Positions 1 through 8,101 of a stretch of DNA of 42,547 nucleotides are shown here, piece after piece (position 1 is the stretch's first letter; each line of letters begins with the position of its first letter). A program made the translations under genes and the position numbers. Below the pieces are notes generated by a model. It had not been told where the DNA came from, did not search any database, and was given only the letters and a program-made list of their open reading frames with translations. Source of the DNA: Woeseiaceae bacterium (GTDB lineage Bacteria > Pseudomonadota > Gammaproteobacteria > Steroidobacterales > Woeseiaceae); assembly GCA_024640315.1 (NCBI GenBank), contig JAHEFF010000005.1, forward strand, positions 79,284 through 121,830, in the 5' to 3' direction.

Positions 1-111
1 AACGCATGCGGGTCGACGTGAAACGAGTCACAGTCGTACAAGTCACATTCTGGCCCGGCCCTGCTACCTGCAATTTAGTGCCCGCGAGAATTCGCCTGAT
101 TGGCCTGGAGT

Positions 112-1323
112 CTATTCGAAAGCGCTCAGATCTTTCTTCACCCACGACGGAGCAAAGAGTCTTGGGACATCGGCTCCCGTGATGAAATCGAGCAGCTGAT
201 CCTTCACTTTCATCGCGTCCTGGTAACCGAGCTCAATAAGCTCCCGCGTATAAGCGCGCTCAAATAACAGGAAGCTCAAGAGTCGATCTTCGCTCTTGCT
301 GCGCCCGCGCAAACCGCGCAGTAGAGCGCGAACCGCCCTGGGCATTTCTTCGAGGTGTTTGTGCGCTATGACGCGCAGATCCTGGCTCGGTAACACGACC
401 ATCGTGTCGATCGGCTTCATGCGCTTCAATGAACCTGCGCGTTCTGTTTCCGGGACGGAGTCTATCAATTGATTGATACGTGTCATTCGTTCGAGGTCTG
501 AATAGAGCCCGTCCATGAAAAGGGTATCGAGCATATAGCCTGCGATCTGGGCAAAACTCGGAAATGCCTGGGGCTTTTGCGGATCCGGGCCCGGTAATGC
601 AGCCTCATCTCGAATGCCGATCACAAGAATCCGGTCTGCTCCCAGATGAATAGCGGGACTCAGCGGTGTCGCCTGGCGCATTGCACCGTCTCCAAAATAT
701 TCCCCACCGATATTCACGGGCGGAAAAATCATCGGCACGGCGATGCTGGCCATCAGGTGATCGAGGTTGAGCGGATGCCGCACGCCGATCCGGCGCGTCC
801 GGGACCACGGCGGCACGCCGTTCGATCCCTGGTAAAAGGTTGTAGACCTGGCGGATCCGTAACCTGCTGCGGTGATAGCAACGGCATGCAGATAACCAGA
901 GTCAATTGCAGCCTGAATGCGCGGGAAGCGAATATTTCGACTGAGCAAAGATCGCAATGGCGAATTATCGAGGAGTGATTTTGGTGTACCGACCAGCATG
1001 CCGCCGAGAACGATCGCGGAGAACCAGTGCAGGCTACTTTTCAGCATGGTCAGGCTATCAGTCCGAAACACCTGCTCGCAGCGAAAATGGCCCCAGACTT
1101 TTTCCAGCTCGGCCACCGCAACCCGGAAATGCCTGGCCTTGCTGGCAAGAACAACCGAGTTGATGGCTCCGGCAGATGTTCCACTGATGACCGGAAACGG
1201 GTTGACACAACCGTGAGGGACCAGTTCGGCGATTGCGCGAAGCACCCCAACCTGAAAGGCTCCTCGGGCGCCGCCGCCCGGCAGAACCAGGGCTGTTTTT
1301 AAATTATCCGGGTGAATTTTCAT
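112..1323 (-). CDS. Patatin-like phospholipase family protein
   Basis: This 403-residue protein belongs to the patatin-like (RssA/YlbK type) serine acyl hydrolases, which use a Ser-Asp dyad to deacylate lipids. The glycine-rich oxyanion loop GGGARGAFQVGVL lies near residues 16-28. The nucleophile is in GTSAG (Ser50) and the partner Asp is in GDGAM (about Asp212), so the active site looks complete. I see no signal peptide, so it is probably cytoplasmic or peripheral to the inner membrane. The C-terminal roughly 150 residues are helical and charged, and I do not recognise a named domain there. The gene stands alone, divergent from the peroxiredoxin gene with 100 bp between the two starts. The family is clear; the physiological substrate is unknown. 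Confidence 0.9.
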   Translation of the reverse strand: MKIHPDNLKTALVLPGGGARGAFQVGVLRAIAELVPHGCVNPFPVISGTSAGAINSVVLASKARHFRVAVAELEKVWGHFRCEQVFRTDSLTMLKSSLHWFSAIVLGGMLVGTPKSLLDNSPLRSLLSRNIRFPRIQAAIDSGYLHAVAITAAGYGSARSTTFYQGSNGVPPWSRTRRIGVRHPLNLDHLMASIAVPMIFPPVNIGGEYFGDGAMRQATPLSPAIHLGADRILVIGIRDEAALPGPDPQKPQAFPSFAQIAGYMLDTLFMDGLYSDLERMTRINQLIDSVPETERAGSLKRMKPIDTMVVLPSQDLRVIAHKHLEEMPRAVRALLRGLRGRSKSEDRLLSFLLFERAYTRELIELGYQDAMKVKDQLLDFITGADVPRLFAPSWVKKDLSAFE

Positions 1324-1423
1324 GGCTTTGGCGTATTATAGGTTGACCGGAAGGTATGCCAATTGCGCTTGTCGCAAATACGTGAAATGGCCGAATTGGG
1401 GGCCGTGAATCGAGACCCAGATC

Positions 1424-1960
1424 ATGCAAAAACTCATCGCCGCTCTGTCTGTTTTACTTCTTCTGGCCTTTGGCGCCAGCATTCCGCAGGCGGCTGACCA
1501 GGTCGCGCCCGGAGATGCTGCCCCGGATTTCGAACTGAAGGATCAGGACGGACAAATGCATTCTATCGAGGACTATCGCGGCCAGTGGGTGGTCCTTTAT
1601 TTCTACCCGAAAGATGGCACCCCGGGCTGCACCACCGAGGCTTGCGAATTTCGCGACAACATCTTTGCCTTCAGCAATGCGAACTGTCAGATCCTCGGCG
1701 TCAGTCTCGACGATGAAGAGTCGCACAAATCATTCGCCGAAAAACATGGGCTGCCATTCCCTTTGCTTGCTGACACCGACGGCACCGCAGCAGATTCCTA
1801 TGGCGTTAAAGCAAAAATGATGGGCATGACGATCGCAAAACGTCAGACCTTCCTCATCGACCCCAACGGTAACATCGCGAAGCATTACGACAAGGTCGAC
1901 CCGGATACACATTCAAAGCAAGTGCTGGCTGACCTCGAGGCATTGAAAGGCAGCGATTGA
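1424..1960 (+). CDS. Exported peroxiredoxin, PrxQ/Bcp type
   Basis: This 178-residue thioredoxin-fold peroxiredoxin reduces hydrogen peroxide and organic hydroperoxides. The active-site stretch PKDGTPGCTTEACEFRD carries the peroxidatic Cys69 and, five residues later, a second cysteine, Cys74. That pair is the hallmark of the atypical two-Cys PrxQ/Bcp class. The first 23 residues form a typical Sec signal peptide (K, a Leu/Ala-rich core, then PQAA). The protein is therefore probably periplasmic, whereas classical Bcp is cytoplasmic. No thioredoxin-like reductant partner is encoded nearby. A clear rho-independent terminator follows the stop codon. The peroxiredoxin call is very secure; the export is inferred from the N-terminus. 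Confidence 0.93.
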   Translation: MQKLIAALSVLLLLAFGASIPQAADQVAPGDAAPDFELKDQDGQMHSIEDYRGQWVVLYFYPKDGTPGCTTEACEFRDNIFAFSNANCQILGVSLDDEESHKSFAEKHGLPFPLLADTDGTAADSYGVKAKMMGMTIAKRQTFLIDPNGNIAKHYDKVDPDTHSKQVLADLEALKGSD

Positions 1961-1987
1961 GCTGACATCGGATTTGAAAACCAAGCG

Positions 1988-2009
1988 GGCGCCAAACGGC
2001 GCCTTTTTT
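1988..2009 (+). terminator. Rho-independent terminator of the peroxiredoxin gene
   Basis: A perfect GGCGCC/GGCGCC stem with an AAAC loop is followed directly by six T residues. It lies 27 bases past the peroxiredoxin stop and just before the 3' end of the convergent VWA gene. Confidence 0.88.
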
Positions 2010-2016
2010 CTGATCA

Positions 2017-3192
2017 CTAGTGCAGCGATTTTATGCCGTCATCCAGACCACTGAGCGTAAGCGGAAACATGCGATCGTCCATAAGTTCGCGTGTAATTTT
2101 GACGGAAGGTGTGTAGTCCCAGCGAAGTTCCGGTTCCGGGTTCAGCCAGATCGCCTTCGGGTAGGCACTGAGAAGGCGTTTGATCCAAACAGCGCCGGGC
2201 TCCTCATTCCAATGTTCCACGCTGCCCCCTGCGTAGACAATTTCATACGGACTCATGGTGGCATCACCGACAAAGATCAGTTTGTAGTCAGGTCCGTATT
2301 TGTGAGTAATTTCTGCGGTCGGAATGCGCTCTGCATGCCGTCGCCGGTTGTCTTTCCACAGACTTTCGTAGACGAAATTGTGAAAGTAGAAATATTCGAG
2401 GTGCTTGAACTCCGTGCGGGTGGCCGAGAAAAGCTCTTCACATATTCGCACATGATCATCCATCGAACCGCCAATATCGAGGCACAGCAAAACCTTCACC
2501 GCATTATGGCGTTCAGGGACCATTCGAATATCCAGGAGACCCGCATTCCGGGCCGTTTTATCGATCGTGTCCTCAAGATCAAGCTGGTCAGCGGCACCTT
2601 CACGCGCGAACTTGCGCAGCTTTCTCAATGCGATCTTGATGTTCCGCGTGCCGAGTTCAACGCTGTCGTCGAGGTTCCTGTATTCGCGGCGATCCCACAC
2701 CTTGGTTGCGCGTCGGTGACGTGAGCCTTGCTGACCGATTCGCACGCCTTCCGGGTTGTATCCATACGCGCCGAACGGGGATGTGCCGGCGGTTCCAATC
2801 CACCGGTTGCCCCCTTCATGGCGACCTTCCTGCTCTTCCAGCCTCTCCCTGAGCGCCTCCATCAGGGCATCAAACCCGCCCATAGCCTCGATCTGTTGCC
2901 GCTCCTCGTCCGTTAGCAGCAACTCAGCCTGCTTTCTCAGCCAGTCGTCGGGCACCTCTCCGACGAGAGCGTTGAACGCTTCTTCGATGCCCTGGAAATG
3001 CGCAGCAAAAATCTGGTCAAACCGGTCAAATTTTGACTCATCTTTGACCAGGCAGGATCGCGACAGGTAATAGAAGTCGTCGACGCTATACCCGGCCACA
3101 CCCTGCTTCATCGCTTCGAGCAATGTCAGCAATTCAGTGATAGACGGCTTCATGCCGCCTTCCCTGAGCATGAAGAAGAACTTGGTCAGCAC
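2017..3192 (-). CDS. VWA-domain protein (CoxE-like), partner of a MoxR ATPase
   Basis: This 391-residue protein has a helical N-terminal half and a C-terminal von Willebrand factor A domain, as in the CoxE-like family encoded beside MoxR AAA+ ATPases. The metal-binding (MIDAS) motif is DIGGSM (Asp239, Ser243). It has Gly where the textbook DxSxS motif has the first Ser, and I recall this as usual for the subfamily. Translation starts at a GTG in the sequence reading MLTKFFFMLREGG, six bases after the MoxR stop. The two genes are therefore clearly one operon and probably translationally coupled. Such pairs act as chaperones that insert metals or mature enzyme complexes. The client is unknown here because no obvious metalloenzyme gene adjoins the pair. 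Confidence 0.88.
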   Translation of the reverse strand: MLTKFFFMLREGGMKPSITELLTLLEAMKQGVAGYSVDDFYYLSRSCLVKDESKFDRFDQIFAAHFQGIEEAFNALVGEVPDDWLRKQAELLLTDEERQQIEAMGGFDALMEALRERLEEQEGRHEGGNRWIGTAGTSPFGAYGYNPEGVRIGQQGSRHRRATKVWDRREYRNLDDSVELGTRNIKIALRKLRKFAREGAADQLDLEDTIDKTARNAGLLDIRMVPERHNAVKVLLCLDIGGSMDDHVRICEELFSATRTEFKHLEYFYFHNFVYESLWKDNRRRHAERIPTAEITHKYGPDYKLIFVGDATMSPYEIVYAGGSVEHWNEEPGAVWIKRLLSAYPKAIWLNPEPELRWDYTPSVKITRELMDDRMFPLTLSGLDDGIKSLH

Positions 3193-3198
3193 GACCCG

Positions 3199-4056
3199 TT
3201 ACCGCGTGTTCGTGCGCCGATCAAGAAAAACGAGCTGCTCGAACAGGTGTACGTCCTGCTCGTTTTTCAAAAGCGCACCATACAAAGGCGGGATTGCATT
3301 TCTGGAGTCTTCGGCGCGCAACGCCTCGACAGGAATATCTTCCGCGACGAGTAATTTGATCCAGTCGAGCAATTCGGATGTCGACGGCTTCTTCTTGAGC
3401 CCCGGAACATCGCGAACCTGGTAGAAGGCCTCAAGCGCTTCCTTGAGGAGCGACTTCTTGAGCTTCGGATAGTGGACGTCGATGATCCTTTCCATCGTTT
3501 CCTTGTCCGGAAACTTGATGTAGTGGAAAAAGCACCGCCGAAGGAATGCGTCTGGCAGCTCCTTTTCGTTGTTGCTGGTAATGATCACGATTGGTCGATG
3601 CGCAGCCTTGACGAGCTCTTTCGTTTCATAGACGAAAAACTCCATACGATCGAGTTCCTGCAGAAGGTCGTTTGGAAATTCGATATCCGCCTTGTCGATC
3701 TCGTCGATCAGCAACACCGGCTGCTCGTCGGAAACAAATGCCTCCCAGACTTTGCCTTTGACGATGTAGTTCGCGATGTCATGAACCCGATCATCGCCAA
3801 GTTGAGAATCTCGCAAACGGGCCACGGCGTCGTAATCATAAAGACCCTGTTGCGCCTTGGTGGTCGACTTGATATGCCATTCATGTAACGGGCGACCCAG
3901 CGCCCTGGCCACTTCGAGCGCAAGCTGAGTCTTTCCCGTGCCTGGCTCGCCCTTGATCAAAATTGGCCGCTCGAGGGTGACTGCAGCGTTGACGGCCATC
4001 ATCAGGTCATCCGTAGCAACGTACGAGCTCGTACCGGTAAATTTCTTGTCAGTCAT
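3199..4056 (-). CDS. MoxR-family AAA+ ATPase
   Basis: This is a 285-residue AAA+ ATPase. Walker A is GEPGTGKT (residues 36-43) and Walker B is LLIDEIDKAD, followed by a sensor-1 stretch ending in TSNNEKELPDAFLRRCFF. This pattern identifies the MoxR family, whose members use ATP to remodel or activate partner complexes together with VWA proteins. I chose the ATG that gives MTDKKFTGTSS; an in-frame TTG four codons upstream is possible but less likely. The VWA gene follows six bases after the stop. The penicillin-acylase gene lies upstream on the same strand, with an 89-bp gap that could hold a promoter. Confidence 0.92.
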   Translation of the reverse strand: MTDKKFTGTSSYVATDDLMMAVNAAVTLERPILIKGEPGTGKTQLALEVARALGRPLHEWHIKSTTKAQQGLYDYDAVARLRDSQLGDDRVHDIANYIVKGKVWEAFVSDEQPVLLIDEIDKADIEFPNDLLQELDRMEFFVYETKELVKAAHRPIVIITSNNEKELPDAFLRRCFFHYIKFPDKETMERIIDVHYPKLKKSLLKEALEAFYQVRDVPGLKKKPSTSELLDWIKLLVAEDIPVEALRAEDSRNAIPPLYGALLKNEQDVHLFEQLVFLDRRTNTR

Positions 4057-4145
4057 GTCCGATTTCAAAGTTTAAAAGTAGCGTTCAAGTATCGCGCAAT
4101 AGTGACGCCGGCACCATCCGCAGCGGGCGCGACCAGGTTATGTCG

Positions 4146-6521
4146 TCAATGAACGGCTTTGAGCGTCAGGGTGTGTACGGCATCGCCGGGCAGAAACGGT
4201 GACGGACGTCCCTGCACCCAGTCATCGTGGCCAACGCGATAATAGTCGGACATAGGGTGGCCACTCTGCCCTGCCGGCATATGCAAATATCCGCCTTGCT
4301 CATTGCCGGGAGATACTGCGAATCGCTCGGACGCGCCGAACGACGGCCCCTGGGCTCGCGGCAAGTTAGAGTCGCCAGGCAGTGCCTCTGCCGGCATATC
4401 GAGCCAGCGTGACAGAAACGGCAGCGCGCGACTCAGCGGATGCCTGATCCTGGCAATATTTCGCTCACCCCAGGTGCGCTGTTCGAGGCCGCCTTCGAAA
4501 TTCTCGGCGAAATATTCGATGCTGGAGTCTACGGATTGCAGCAACAGGTCTTCCCAGCTTTCATAGTTGGCGGTAAGCAAGTGCGCCGGGCGTTCTGTCA
4601 CCAGCGCCCAGAGCGGGCCCTCGAACTGATTGCTGATGCGAAGCTCCGTATCCTCACCGTAGACCTCCAGTACCGGCTGCATCATCATCGCGAATACGCG
4701 GCTTCGTACTTCCGAACGAAAGGTCCTGACAAGGCGGTAGCCGACAGAATCCGGCGAAGCTCGCGGTATCCAGCCCTGTGCCAGCGCGCGGTATGCGCTC
4801 CGGTCCACGTTTCCTGACATAGCCTGATCATCGAGAGCTGCAATCAATAGTTCCTGCCAGCGGCCGAGAAAGATGGCCCGGTCGTCGAGTTGCACATCAA
4901 GCATATCGACGGGAGCAAACCGCTCCTTGGAAAAGAGGTCGTCCCGAATCTGCCGGGCCCTGGCGCCCAGGTCATAGCCGCCATCGCCAATGACGGCCAA
5001 ACCGTCTGCATCGACAACACGGGCGTTGGCCGTCCAGATCCTTCCGGACGCAGGATTTATCACCCTCGGATATTCCGCTGGCGGCACCCAGCCAGTCCAG
5101 CCACCGCCTTCGCTCCAGTCGGCTGGCAAGAGCGGATCGAAACCCTCGCGCCTTGGGATCGAGCCGGCAATGGTCCAGCCGATGTTTCCGCGTGAATCGC
5201 CAGCAACGAAGTTCTGCGGTGGCATACCGATCGTGTTAGCGATATCCAATGCTTCCTCGACACTGGCCGCTGTTTCCAGGGCGAGGTGACCAAGCGTTAC
5301 GCCTTCGACGTGATGAGCGATCCAGCTGACCGCGATCTGTCGATCCGGGTCGGGGCTGTCATCCAGAACCGGGCCCCAGATTGTTTCACGGATCTCGTAA
5401 ATCTCCGGTTCGGCATTCTTGACGGCGATACTTTCCGTGAAAATCTCGAATTTACGCGGACCGTCCGGCGTTAGATAAGTATCCGGCTCGCTGCCGGGCA
5501 CAACAATCACCGCATCTGTCCAGTCGCCGTAGCTATTGGTGTTACCCCAGGCAACTCGTCCGTTGCTACCGGCAACGAGGATCGGCGCACCAGGCAAAGT
5601 GACGCCATTGAGATCTATTGCGGACGCGTCGGTGGTCCGCAAACGGGCCCGGTAAAATACATTGGGCGCTGTAATGCCAAGATGCATGTCATTGGCGACA
5701 ATCGCCTCGCCGCTTTCTGTCAATGACCCGGCAACCGCCCAGTTGTTACTGCCCGGCAACAAGGGTTCTCTGTCTTCGAGGTTCAGGCTTCGGACGCTTG
5801 CGGTAATCGCACCATTAAGGTTGTACTCATTAGCGTCCGGGATGTGTGCAGCTTTTGCCGGCTCTCCAAGCATCGGTGCGTCCCAGGTTGTGCCCTGCGG
5901 ATAGAGCCAGTCAAACACTTGCTGCGGCAGAACCCGGTGTACAAGTCCCCGGCGAACGTCACGATTGGCGCGTTCGTCGTTTAGCTCCATATACATCGTA
6001 TAGACGACCAGCAATGAGTCCGTTTTCTCCCACGGACGCGGTTCGGTTCCCGTCAGGAAATACTCGAAAGGCTTGGCAGCCAGGCTCGCGAGCCCTGCAT
6101 TTACACCATTTGTGTACGCTTCAATAACCTCGACATCATTGCCTGGCAAATTATCCATGACGCGGGTTGCTCGTTTGCGAAAGCGATGAAACCGGTGCCG
6201 GCGGTCGACGGGCAATGCATCCGCCCCGAAAAGCTCGGATAGTTCGCCGGCCGCGTTGCGGCGAGTCAAATCCATTTGAAAGAAGCGATCCTGCCCGTGG
6301 ACATACCCGGTGGCGTACGCCAGATCTGCGCGATTGGTCGCTGTGATAACGGGAATGCCGCCCGCGTCACGCTCAATGGTTACGTCTTGCCGAATGCCGC
6401 TGGTGGCAACCTCGCCATTCAATTTTGGGAGACTTTTCGTCAGTATGTAGTAGGCAGGCAACGCCGCAATAATTGCCAGACTTACCGCAGTCACCAGGAA
6501 TCTGACGAAGAGTCGTTTCAT
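4146..6521 (-). CDS. Penicillin acylase family protein (Ntn hydrolase, possible AHL acylase)
   Basis: This 791-residue protein has the architecture of penicillin G acylase/PvdQ-type N-terminal nucleophile hydrolases. These are exported precursors that cleave themselves into alpha and beta chains and hydrolyse amide bonds of beta-lactams, acyl-homoserine lactones or related acyl amides. The N-terminus has a basic start and a hydrophobic segment (about residues 8-28) that acts as signal or anchor. The alpha-chain signature GYVHGQDRFFQMDLTRR lies near residue 72. The expected beta-chain nucleophile is Ser258 in GSNNW, just after the spacer region. It begins 24 bp after the pyruvate kinase stop on the same strand and may be co-transcribed with it. 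The substrate cannot be told from sequence. Confidence 0.92.
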   Translation of the reverse strand: MKRLFVRFLVTAVSLAIIAALPAYYILTKSLPKLNGEVATSGIRQDVTIERDAGGIPVITATNRADLAYATGYVHGQDRFFQMDLTRRNAAGELSELFGADALPVDRRHRFHRFRKRATRVMDNLPGNDVEVIEAYTNGVNAGLASLAAKPFEYFLTGTEPRPWEKTDSLLVVYTMYMELNDERANRDVRRGLVHRVLPQQVFDWLYPQGTTWDAPMLGEPAKAAHIPDANEYNLNGAITASVRSLNLEDREPLLPGSNNWAVAGSLTESGEAIVANDMHLGITAPNVFYRARLRTTDASAIDLNGVTLPGAPILVAGSNGRVAWGNTNSYGDWTDAVIVVPGSEPDTYLTPDGPRKFEIFTESIAVKNAEPEIYEIRETIWGPVLDDSPDPDRQIAVSWIAHHVEGVTLGHLALETAASVEEALDIANTIGMPPQNFVAGDSRGNIGWTIAGSIPRREGFDPLLPADWSEGGGWTGWVPPAEYPRVINPASGRIWTANARVVDADGLAVIGDGGYDLGARARQIRDDLFSKERFAPVDMLDVQLDDRAIFLGRWQELLIAALDDQAMSGNVDRSAYRALAQGWIPRASPDSVGYRLVRTFRSEVRSRVFAMMMQPVLEVYGEDTELRISNQFEGPLWALVTERPAHLLTANYESWEDLLLQSVDSSIEYFAENFEGGLEQRTWGERNIARIRHPLSRALPFLSRWLDMPAEALPGDSNLPRAQGPSFGASERFAVSPGNEQGGYLHMPAGQSGHPMSDYYRVGHDDWVQGRPSPFLPGDAVHTLTLKAVH

Positions 6522-6545
6522 AAAGTCGCCTTTCCGATTTCTGAA

Positions 6546-7982
6546 TCAGATCGAGGTTTTGACCTCGACAATCTGCATTGAGTTTGTGCTGCCGGATACT
6601 CCATCCAGGTCGCCTTTCGTGAAAATAACACGATCGCCCTCCTCGACGAGTTTGTGCGACAGCAGGGTGGCAAATATTTCCCGATACAAATGACGTGAAC
6701 TTGTGGACTCAATGGTGAAGGACACCGGATAGACACCGCGATAAAGGGTGACCCTGCGACCCGTTTCATCATGGGGCGTAAATGCGTAGATAGGAATGTC
6801 GGAACGAATACGTGACATCCAGAGTGTGGTCGACCCGGATTCCGTTAATGCGATGATCGCCTTTACGTTCAGGTGATTGGCGGTGTACATCACTGCCATG
6901 GCGATCGCCTCGTCAACTTCCCTAAACCGGTCATCAAGGCGATGAGAAGTTCGTCCTCGCGCAAGCAGGTGCTTCTCCGCACCAACGCAGACGTCACTCA
7001 TAGCATTTACGACGGCAACCGGATACTGGCCCACAGCCGTTTCCGCGGACAGCATGACGGCATCTGTTCCATCCATCACGGCATTGGCCACATCGGAAAC
7101 CTCGGCACGCGTGGGAATCGGACTTAAGATCATCGACTCCATCATCTGAGTCGCAGTGATGACAACCTTGTTCATATATCGCGTACGCCGGATGATGCTC
7201 TTTTGCATACCGGTGAGTTCGGCGTAACCCATTTCCACGCCAAGGTCGCCGCGTGCCACCATAATGGCATCTGACGCCGCAATAATTTCGTCGATGCAAT
7301 CCAGCGCTTCTACACGCTCGATCTTCGCGATGATCTTGCCCTTCCCTCCGGCTTTCTCGACGAGTCTGCGGGCTTCATTAACATCCTCCGCGCTACGGAC
7401 AAACGAAACGGCGATATAGTCCATACCCATTTCAGCAGCGAAGACAATGTCAGACCGATCCTTGTCAGTCAGTGCGGGCGCTGACAATCCACCGCCCTCC
7501 CGATTGATACCCTTGTGGTCGGAAAGGACTCCACCAATCACAACCGTCGTGTGCACCCGCGTACCTTCGATCCGGTCAACAGAGAGGGTCATTTGACCGT
7601 CATTAAGCAACAGGATGTCACCGGGGTGCACATCCGCATGCAGGTCCTCATAGGCTACGCCTACTCCGTCGATATTTCCCTCAAACTCATCAAGTGACGG
7701 ATCAAGAAAAAACGCGTCGCCCTTAGCCAGGATGACGCTGCTATTTTCAAATCGCCGAATACGGATTTTTGGACCCTGCAGATCACCAATCACGCCAACC
7801 ACACGGCCGCAGTCAGCGGCTACGGACCTCAGGCTAAGCAGGCGCTCTTTTTGCTCGTCCTGATTACCATGCGAAAAGTTAAATCGCGCAACGTCGAGGC
7901 CCGACTCGATAACGTCGCGAAGTATTGCGGGATCATCGGTTGAGGGCCCGAGAGTCGCCACTATCTTGGTTCTGCGTTGCAT
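6546..7982 (-). CDS. pyk: Pyruvate kinase
   Basis: This 478-residue enzyme makes pyruvate and ATP from phosphoenolpyruvate and ADP in the last step of glycolysis. The start MQRRTKIVATLGPSTDD is the family's standard N-terminus; a longer reading frame upstream adds 28 residues with no family match and was not used. Visible motifs are RFNFSHG, GDLQGPKIR, the signature IIAKIERVEALDCIDEII with its catalytic Lys and metal-ligand Glu, and MVARGDLGVEMG. The ARAEVSDVANAV stretch and a complete C-terminal allosteric domain follow. The gene sits with the tkt-gap-pgk block but is separated from pgk by an oppositely oriented phosphatase gene. A 119-bp divergent region upstream must carry its promoter. 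Confidence 0.97.
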   Translation of the reverse strand: MQRRTKIVATLGPSTDDPAILRDVIESGLDVARFNFSHGNQDEQKERLLSLRSVAADCGRVVGVIGDLQGPKIRIRRFENSSVILAKGDAFFLDPSLDEFEGNIDGVGVAYEDLHADVHPGDILLLNDGQMTLSVDRIEGTRVHTTVVIGGVLSDHKGINREGGGLSAPALTDKDRSDIVFAAEMGMDYIAVSFVRSAEDVNEARRLVEKAGGKGKIIAKIERVEALDCIDEIIAASDAIMVARGDLGVEMGYAELTGMQKSIIRRTRYMNKVVITATQMMESMILSPIPTRAEVSDVANAVMDGTDAVMLSAETAVGQYPVAVVNAMSDVCVGAEKHLLARGRTSHRLDDRFREVDEAIAMAVMYTANHLNVKAIIALTESGSTTLWMSRIRSDIPIYAFTPHDETGRRVTLYRGVYPVSFTIESTSSRHLYREIFATLLSHKLVEEGDRVIFTKGDLDGVSGSTNSMQIVEVKTSI

Positions 7983-8101
7983 GGGCGCGATTATTGCACA
8001 CGTTTGTAGCGATCGCCCTGTAGATTCCCCGGTGTAACAGATAGCCAAAAACGCTATGCTAGCCAATTGACACTCAATGTTAACCGGACGAAGCGAACGA
8101 C

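Noticed and set aside
1..111. Gene fragment at the left edge
   Set aside because: No frame gives a recognisable protein, and the stretch is too short to judge.
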